Below, one piece after another: positions 27,186-30,801 of a DNA stretch of 30,801 nucleotides. The position numbers and the translations under genes were made by a program. The DNA comes from a virus. Each line of letters starts with the position of its first letter. Position 1 is the first letter of the stretch. Under the pieces are notes generated by a model. The model did not search any database, had not been told where the DNA came from, and worked only from the letters and a program-made list of their open reading frames with translations. The stretch is taken from positions 1-30,801 of IMG/VR virus record IMGVR_UViG_3300023180_000261. One strand, given 5' to 3'.

Positions 27186-28181
27186 TTAGAGCTGCGTGAC
27201 GATGTTCGCCATTTCCTCACTGATTCCGCTAAGGTCGGCCATAGCAGCCAACTTAGCGTCTTCCTTAGCCTTTCGGCTGTCCGACGACTTTGCCTTCGAT
27301 TCCGCAGGCTTAGCCGGCTTGGCAGCGGTCAGCTTGTCCAACTTGCTGGAAAGCTTGACGATTTCGTTGGACTGAAAATCCACCTTATCTTTCAGCAGGT
27401 TGCAAAGCTGCCGAGTGCGGATAATCTCATTCTGCATTTTCGTAAGCATTTCAAGGACTTCCGACTGATCGTTGGAAGTCTCACCAGCAGGCAAAGCCTT
27501 AACGATTTCGGCCACTTGCGTGGCAACAATCGCGGCTACCTCGTCAGCCGAAACCCCCTTGGATTTCGCGGACTTGCGAGGAGCCTTGACCTTCTCAGTC
27601 TTTTCAGCAGGCTCGCGGACAACCTTGAACCCCTCGGAATCCTTCGCCTTTTCCAGCGTCGAACCCTCAGCAGTTTCGGGAGCTTCCACGATCATCCAAA
27701 AAGGCGAAGGCTTTCCACGGGTTAGACGGATCAGCTTGCCATCATCCGACACTCGGAACTTCTTGATTTTACTGGACTTCTTGGCCACTCGCTTACCTCC
27801 TGATTTCGCGACCTTATCGGACGCCTTGTCGAAATCGTCAGAATCATTGACGAAATGAACGATGCGCTCTGCAATCGCCTGCTTGTCCTCGCAAACCTTG
27901 TAAATCATTCCGCTTTTCACGACCAGACCCTTGCCAGCCGCCAAGTCGGCGGAATCCTTGGCACAATCAAGCAGCTTGTTGCGCCCCTTGTAACCAAGCG
28001 GAATCGCAAGGGAAGTGAAAGCCTTTTTGCGTGCGATGCCCATCGGCGCGAGCCCACGCTCGGAAGTAGCCGAAATCACACCGGAAACCAGCGGCAGATG
28101 CTTCTTGGAGAGCGTAACCTTGTGCTTTCCCTCAGAAAACTCGACAGACGACGGAAAAACCTTGACTGAAACCTTACCCAT
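27186..28181 (-). CDS. Lys/Ala-rich protein with coiled coil (331 aa)
   Basis: The second ATG (28181) is preferred, as AGAGGTT stands at better spacing than for ATG 28184. The N-terminal 140 residues form a mixed domain (VFPSSVEFSEGKHKVTLSKK; AFTSLAIPLGYKGRNKLLDC). The middle is Lys/Ala/Pro-rich and probably disordered (EKVKAPRKSAKSKGVSADE). Residues about 240-290 form a coiled coil (LTKMQNEIIRTRQLCNLLKD). The end is again Lys/Ala-rich. It is the largest product of the tiny-gene block and is GC-richer than late genes. It may bind nucleic acid; I do not recognise a family. Confidence 0.75.
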   Translation of the reverse strand: MGKVSVKVFPSSVEFSEGKHKVTLSKKHLPLVSGVISATSERGLAPMGIARKKAFTSLAIPLGYKGRNKLLDCAKDSADLAAGKGLVVKSGMIYKVCEDKQAIAERIVHFVNDSDDFDKASDKVAKSGGKRVAKKSSKIKKFRVSDDGKLIRLTRGKPSPFWMIVEAPETAEGSTLEKAKDSEGFKVVREPAEKTEKVKAPRKSAKSKGVSADEVAAIVATQVAEIVKALPAGETSNDQSEVLEMLTKMQNEIIRTRQLCNLLKDKVDFQSNEIVKLSSKLDKLTAAKPAKPAESKAKSSDSRKAKEDAKLAAMADLSGISEEMANIVTQL

Positions 28182-28251
28182 CATAACCTCTCAAAATTAT
28201 TGGACTTTTTGTCCAGTGAAACGATGAAGGAACTTTCTTCAACGATGTTGG

Positions 28252-28311
28252 CTGGTTATCAGGGAATCGAACCCTAACCCAGCCGGAGCTAGGCAGACCA
28301 TCTGTAACCAG
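28252..28311 (-). ncRNA. tRNA-like element with T-arm
   Basis: On the minus strand CTGGTTA and TAACCAG form a 7-bp stem around AGGG-TTCGATT-CCCT (B-box GGTTCGATTCC), a hairpin CCTAGC-TCCG-GCTGGG and AGA-TGG-TCT. An anticodon arm is missing. An alternative long hairpin (GGCTGG/CCAGCC) competes with the closing stem. It lies upstream of the 331-residue gene in its leader region. Confidence 0.5.
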
Positions 28312-28405
28312 TTGTAATCACAAGGCTTTTTTCCCAAGTCCGTCGCGCTACACCTTTGGAATCGACCTTATCACAATGATTCCAAACCCTTACGCGGGAA
28401 CTCAT

Positions 28406-28579
28406 CTTGTCTTGTTGTAAAATCGGGTAGTTGCGCTCCACCGCAACCCCGTGAAAAGACAAGGGGACTAAAATGTCAAAGAAACCGGGCACTTGGCGCT
28501 CAGGTCGCTGGCCAGGGCCAAGGACGGGCACACCGTCGCGAGGCACCCCCTAATAGTGCAGGACCCGTGCCAGCCTGAG
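28406..28579. ncRNA. Structured GC-rich element, candidate RNA
   Basis: Two nested structures lie in an otherwise AT-rich stretch. CTTGTCTT (28406) pairs with AAGACAAG (28456-28463) around the hairpin GTTGCG-CTCCA-C-CGCAAC (28430-28447). Then CTCAGG (28499) plus CTGGC (28508) pair with GCCAG plus CCTGAG (28569-28579), enclosing GACGG/CCGTC and GCAC/GTGC hairpins. The strand is uncertain. A 26-codon plus-strand frame (ATG 28474, after AAGGGGA) lies between them. No known RNA family is recognised. Confidence 0.4.
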
Positions 28580-28598
28580 GCCAGAGCCGGAAAGAAAG

Positions 28599-28976
28599 TT
28601 GTAAGTCTATGAGATTATTCAGAAAAAAAACTTTGTAAAGAATTGTGAAGATGGAACTTGCTGATTTTATTGATTAAATTTTGTTGAATAAAGTTAGGTA
28701 GTTACAAGAGGCGGCATTTTGGGGCAGCAGCGAAGGTGGCAAGGTTTGCACAGTTTCAGCGCCAAGGTCAAAATGGTGAATGATTTTAGCAAGTTCTGCT
28801 ATGACAGAGGTGTCGCATACTGCGCAATGTGTTCTTAGTTTTATGTGCTTGTAATTATTACACTTTTTTTAAGCTCCTGGCTGGTTGATAGTTGTCAAGT
28901 AAATACCAAAAGTGTCTACCTTGTAACCTATTGAAATCATTAAAGAAAAAAAATCTGTGAAGATTTGTGAAGATCG
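28599..28976 (+). repeat. 56-bp direct duplication with TTGTGAAGAT boxes
   Basis: 28599-28654 and 28921-28976 align: both start TTGTAA, contain AGAAAAAAAA, and end with tandem 10-mers (TTTGTAAAGA then TTGTGAAGAT in the first; CTGTGAAGAT then TTGTGAAGAT in the second). The second copy ends 7 nt before a sigma54-type promoter. Confidence 0.75.
28719..28838 (+). CDS. Possible small plus-strand gene (39 aa), TTG start
   Basis: A 39-codon frame, MGQQRRWQGLHSFSAKVKMV then NDFSKFCYDRGVAYCAMCS, with AGAGG 7 nt before a TTG codon. It would be the only plus-strand gene in this region and lacks a clear promoter. Four Cys/Tyr-rich end residues give no motif. It could be chance. Confidence 0.3.
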   Translation: MGQQRRWQGLHSFSAKVKMVNDFSKFCYDRGVAYCAMCS

Positions 28977-28983
28977 CCCAAGT

Positions 28984-28999
28984 TGGCACGCTATTTGCA
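28984..28999 (+). promoter_or_regulatory. Perfect sigma54-type promoter
   Basis: CAAGTTGGCACGCTATTTGC (28979-28998) followed by ATAA matches the full RpoN consensus: GG at -24 (28985-28986), GC at -12 (28997-28998), 10 nt between. The transcript would start near 29010 and run rightwards into the hairpin array. Tandem TTGTGAAGAT boxes lie just upstream. Confidence 0.65.
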
Positions 29000-29077
29000 T
29001 AAGGCGAAAGTGCAATGATTTCAATTACTTGCCGCGCTGTTGACACTTATTCAGTTCGTCCTACCTTGTATCTGTAA

Positions 29078-29319
29078 CCGGGCGAAATCATTTACCCGGC
29101 AACTAGACAACTGTTAAGTTGTAAGTCCCCGGAATCGTTCGGCTTTTGTAATCGGTGTAACCTACTGATTTGATTAGGCTTTTAAGTCCCCGGAATCGTT
29201 CAGCTTTTGTCCGGGGCGCAACCGACTGATTTGATTAGGCTTTTAAAGCACCTGTAATCATTCAGTTTTTGTAGCTTCTTGAAATCATTGAGTTTTCCTA
29301 ACTCTCTGAAATTATTGAG
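29078..29319 (-). repeat. Tandem array of about eight small hairpins
   Basis: On the minus strand, units at 29304, 29275, 29252, 29222, 29190, 29161, 29129 and 29078 (left ends) share a loop core near AAYNATTNC and a short stem that changes together on both arms: CTC/GAG, CTG/CAG, CCG/CGG, CCTA/TAGG, CCGGG/CCCGG. They resemble the Shine-Dalgarno hairpins of the tiny genes but have no following start codons. Confidence 0.65.
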
Positions 29320-29504
29320 AAGACAAAATCGTATTCTTGATTATACCAATAATAAAATAATTTGTCTTCATAGTCGAAAAACTGAAGACAAAACCAACTT
29401 TCCACACTTTCGACACAATAGGCATAACCCTTCCCCCCAGCAAAGTTGTCTTCTAACACAACCAAGTCACCGACTTTCGGCTTGATTTGTGGGCTCATAA
29501 ACAT
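29298..29504 (-). CDS. Small SH3/KOW-like protein (68 aa), paralogue 1
   Basis: A 68-residue acidic, aromatic protein. KPKVGDLVVLEDNFAGGKGY opens a small SH3/KOW-type barrel, followed by VESVESWFCLQFFDYEDKLF. It is the first (leftmost) of five related genes. GGGAGATTTAG precedes the ATG, which overlaps the upstream paralogue by 38 nt. The stop codon lies inside the first unit of the hairpin array. Confidence 0.68.
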   Translation of the reverse strand: MFMSPQIKPKVGDLVVLEDNFAGGKGYAYCVESVESWFCLQFFDYEDKLFYYWYNQEYDFVFSIISES

Positions 29505-29670
29505 CTAAATCTCCCTCGAACACCATTCTTATTTTTCCAGTAGTCAAAATCCTGACTCGGAAAATGCCCAAGGTGCCGTCGTGGGAAACCTTTTCAATAC
29601 AACAAACATCATCTTTCCACAAATCAGTTCGAGACGCCCCAACATACCTAACCAAATCACCTACTTCCAT
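29467..29670 (-). CDS. Small SH3/KOW-like protein (67 aa), paralogue 2
   Basis: A 67-residue protein, MEVGDLVRYVGASRTDLWKD, CCIEKVSHDGTLGIFRVRIL, then a VFEGDLDVYEP ending: the strand order of a small SH3/KOW barrel. ATG 29670 is chosen over an adjacent upstream TTG. The site is GGGGGTCTTG, in a sequence (GGGTAGTAGGGGG) also seen in the repeat region. Confidence 0.7.
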   Translation of the reverse strand: MEVGDLVRYVGASRTDLWKDDVCCIEKVSHDGTLGIFRVRILTTGKIRMVFEGDLDVYEPTNQAESR

Positions 29671-29682
29671 CAAGACCCCCTA

Positions 29683-29919
29683 CTACCCTACTACTGGGGT
29701 GGTACTCCACTGGTGGATAACCTCTGGTACTTGTTCATCTTTAATAACTCGGTAGCGTGATTTGTAATCGTAAAGAGTTGAACCGAATCCTTTACCTGTG
29801 GTGCTATAAACCACTGTAAACTTTGGGTCTTTGTCTTGGTCAAAACCTGTAACGATTCCAATAACTTTGCCCAAGTTAATAACTGGTGCCTTAGAGACAA
29901 TGTTATCACCTACTTTCAC
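29683..29919 (-). CDS. Small SH3/KOW-like protein (78 aa), GTG start, paralogue 3
   Basis: A 78-residue protein, MKVGDNIVSKAPVINLGKVI then GIVTGFDQDKDPKFTVVYST, with the VGD opening and Gly-x-Val second strand of its neighbours. The GTG start shares bases with the upstream TGA (GTGA), with AAGGAG 5 nt ahead. Translation is probably coupled through the whole cluster. Confidence 0.7.
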   Translation of the reverse strand: MKVGDNIVSKAPVINLGKVIGIVTGFDQDKDPKFTVVYSTTGKGFGSTLYDYKSRYRVIKDEQVPEVIHQWSTTPVVG

Positions 29920-30137
29920 TTTAACTCCTTCAAAATGTCGCCTCTTGCCACACCTCTTAATCCAGACTTAAATTCTTCAACGAGATAAGTACCTTGTTCC
30001 ATGTAGATTTGTTTATAGTCTAAACCGACCGCTTGGGTTATTTGCTCTTCGTTTAACTGACCAACAATAAAGCCTTTTCTTTCTTCGACTTCGGCACTAA
30101 CCTCGTAATAAACCAAGTCCCCAACTTCCCAAGTCAT
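29916..30137 (-). CDS. Small SH3/KOW-like protein (73 aa), paralogue 4
   Basis: A 73-residue protein, MTWEVGDLVYYEVSAEVEER, KGFIVGQLNEEQITQAVGLD, ending LRGVARGDILKELK. The barrel-like opening matches the others, with a longer helical insert. The ATG overlaps the TGA of the 52-residue gene (ATGA). Confidence 0.7.
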   Translation of the reverse strand: MTWEVGDLVYYEVSAEVEERKGFIVGQLNEEQITQAVGLDYKQIYMEQGTYLVEEFKSGLRGVARGDILKELK

Positions 30138-30292
30138 TTAACTAACTCCAGTTCATCTAAATCGGCATACCAACTTTCCCCGCTTCCAAGGTGCATAACA
30201 ACTGAAGATGGAATGTGAACTCTCATACAAAATTCAACAATAACCCCAATTTCGCCAGTTGATTTTACTTTTACAAGGTCGCCAACTTTCAT
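30134..30292 (-). CDS. Small SH3/KOW-like protein (52 aa), paralogue 5
   Basis: A 52-residue protein, MKVGDLVKVKSTGEIGVIVE, RVHIPSSVVMHLGSGESWYA, DLDELELVK: the most compact member, close to a complete KOW/SH3 unit. GGCGGGATGAA precedes the ATG. Its TGA overlaps the next start. It is too short for many gene-calling thresholds. Confidence 0.7.
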   Translation of the reverse strand: MKVGDLVKVKSTGEIGVIVEFCMRVHIPSSVVMHLGSGESWYADLDELELVK

Positions 30293-30304
30293 TTCATCCC
30301 GCCT

Positions 30305-30673
30305 TCACCAGCAAATACCGGGACTTGGAATGTAGAGTTGGTCTTCTTCATAATAACCCATAACCTCGCGATCTTCTGGGTCTTCTCCAATCCTAATAAA
30401 CCTAACAAAATCTTCGCCACCTTCATTATCATTTACGGCATCTTCAAAAAACTTTGTAATCTTTCTGACTTCTTCAAAGTCTTCATACCATTTGATGCTA
30501 TTAAGATTAACAACAATGTCGCCTTCATTGTAAAAGCCAAACCGGATGCCCTCTTTGTAAGTTTCATTATACTTAACCAAATCGCGGACTTTCTCGCTTG
30601 CTGCCATAACTGCCAGAAACTTATCAACTAATGGTGGACCAATAGCAAAAACCACTTCACTTCTGTAGCCCAT
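30305..30673 (-). CDS. MGYRS-type phage protein (122 aa)
   Basis: The start is ATG 30673: TTTCAGGAGGTAAGAAA precedes it, and the product then begins MGYRSEVVFAIGPPLVDKFL, a start I recall from a family of phage and bacterial small proteins of unknown function. An upstream frame to 30799 adds 42 residues without a ribosome site. The 122-residue protein continues GFYNEGDIVVNLNSIKWYED and FVRFIRIGEDPEDREVMGYY, an acidic alpha/beta fold. It lies upstream of the SH3-like cluster, 12 nt from the next gene, and carries a variant of the repeated leader hairpin. Confidence 0.75.
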   Translation of the reverse strand: MGYRSEVVFAIGPPLVDKFLAVMAASEKVRDLVKYNETYKEGIRFGFYNEGDIVVNLNSIKWYEDFEEVRKITKFFEDAVNDNEGGEDFVRFIRIGEDPEDREVMGYYEEDQLYIPSPGICW

Positions 30674-30679
30674 TTTCTT

Positions 30680-30700
30680 ACCTCCTGAAACCTTTGAGTT
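30680..30700 (-). promoter_or_regulatory. Shine-Dalgarno hairpin, variant copy
   Basis: Minus strand: AACTC-AAAGGTTTCA-GGAGGT before AAGAAAATG. The stem and ribosome site match copies 1-3, while three loop bases differ. Confidence 0.5.
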
Positions 30701-30801
30701 TTCTTTCCTCACACCAAAACTGGATGGCGGGGTTGATAATCGCTGAACAACAAACCCGTTTATGCTGACCGGGATTTTCTTTTGGGTCTTCTTGGTCAAT
30801 A

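Noticed and set aside
28289-28546. Minus-strand 85-codon frame
   Set aside because: Composition looks random, it overlaps the structured element and a tRNA-like element, and it has no convincing ribosome site.
28858-29046. Minus-strand 62-codon frame starting GTG
   Set aside because: No ribosome site; it runs through the sigma54 promoter and the duplicated TTGTGAAGAT boxes, and does not look conserved.
29078-29319. CRISPR array, suggested by regularly spaced short repeats
   Set aside because: Units are imperfect with changing stems, spacing is irregular, there are no unique uniform spacers and no cas genes.

Overview
This window looks like part of a large-genome, AT-rich double-stranded DNA tailed bacteriophage. 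Genes are packed end to end in same-strand blocks, often with 1 to 8 nt start/stop overlaps. Several products are typical phage cargo: a PhoH-like PIN protein, a ClpP-like protease, PurA, a Nudix hydrolase and several peptidoglycan-acting virion enzymes. Many late proteins begin with a short basic amphipathic helix ending in Glu, resembling the capsid-targeting peptides of T4-type internal proteins. A Gram-negative host is suggested by a lipoprotein signal peptide, several exported proteins, peptidoglycan enzymes and a perfect sigma54-type promoter. No integrase, rRNA or CRISPR array is visible.

Layout. (1) 1-2638, minus strand: auxiliary genes (phoH-like N-terminus, clpP, purA, small unknowns). 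(2) 2651-15580, minus strand: late genes. They encode a beta-rich virion protein, acidic, Ala/Gly-rich and Lys-rich candidate internal proteins, a 981-residue protein with three separate nucleotidyltransferase-like domains, an HExxH protein fused to a peptidoglycan-binding domain, a pol-beta-type nucleotidyltransferase, and an SGNH / peptidoglycan-binding / lytic transglycosylase protein. (3) 15594-22239, mixed strands: Nudix, a trypsin-like lipoprotein, DUF192, metalloprotease-like proteins and an L,D-transpeptidase, interleaved with small plus-strand genes for exported, membrane or zinc-binding proteins. (4) 22251-23160: about 0.9 kb without a convincing gene, G-rich on the plus strand, with duplicated blocks and quadruplex-type G-tracts, bounded by a minus-strand terminator. 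(5) 23240-28181, minus strand: many tiny, more GC-rich genes, several under 60 codons, separated by repeated Shine-Dalgarno hairpins and tRNA-like elements. (6) 28190-29297: RNA- and signal-rich non-coding DNA with a structured GC-rich element, a sigma54 promoter, a 56-bp duplication and a tandem array of small hairpins. (7) 29298-30673, minus strand: five overlapping genes for small SH3/KOW-like proteins and a 'MGYRS' protein.

Regulation can partly be read. CTATTTA lies exactly 4 nt before the start codon of five genes (six with CTACTTA) and further upstream of two more; it behaves like a late promoter that yields nearly leaderless mRNAs. Near-consensus sigma70 promoters with 17-18 nt spacers drive the plus-strand genes, and some of these place the predicted transcript start on the start codon. 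In the 23-30.8 kb region a different signal dominates: a small hairpin whose 3' arm carries the Shine-Dalgarno GGAGG and whose loop keeps a core close to AAUNAUUNC. I consider this hairpin family, the capsid-cargo set and the tRNA-like elements the most promising undescribed biology here. All function calls rest on reading motifs by eye; no database search was possible.
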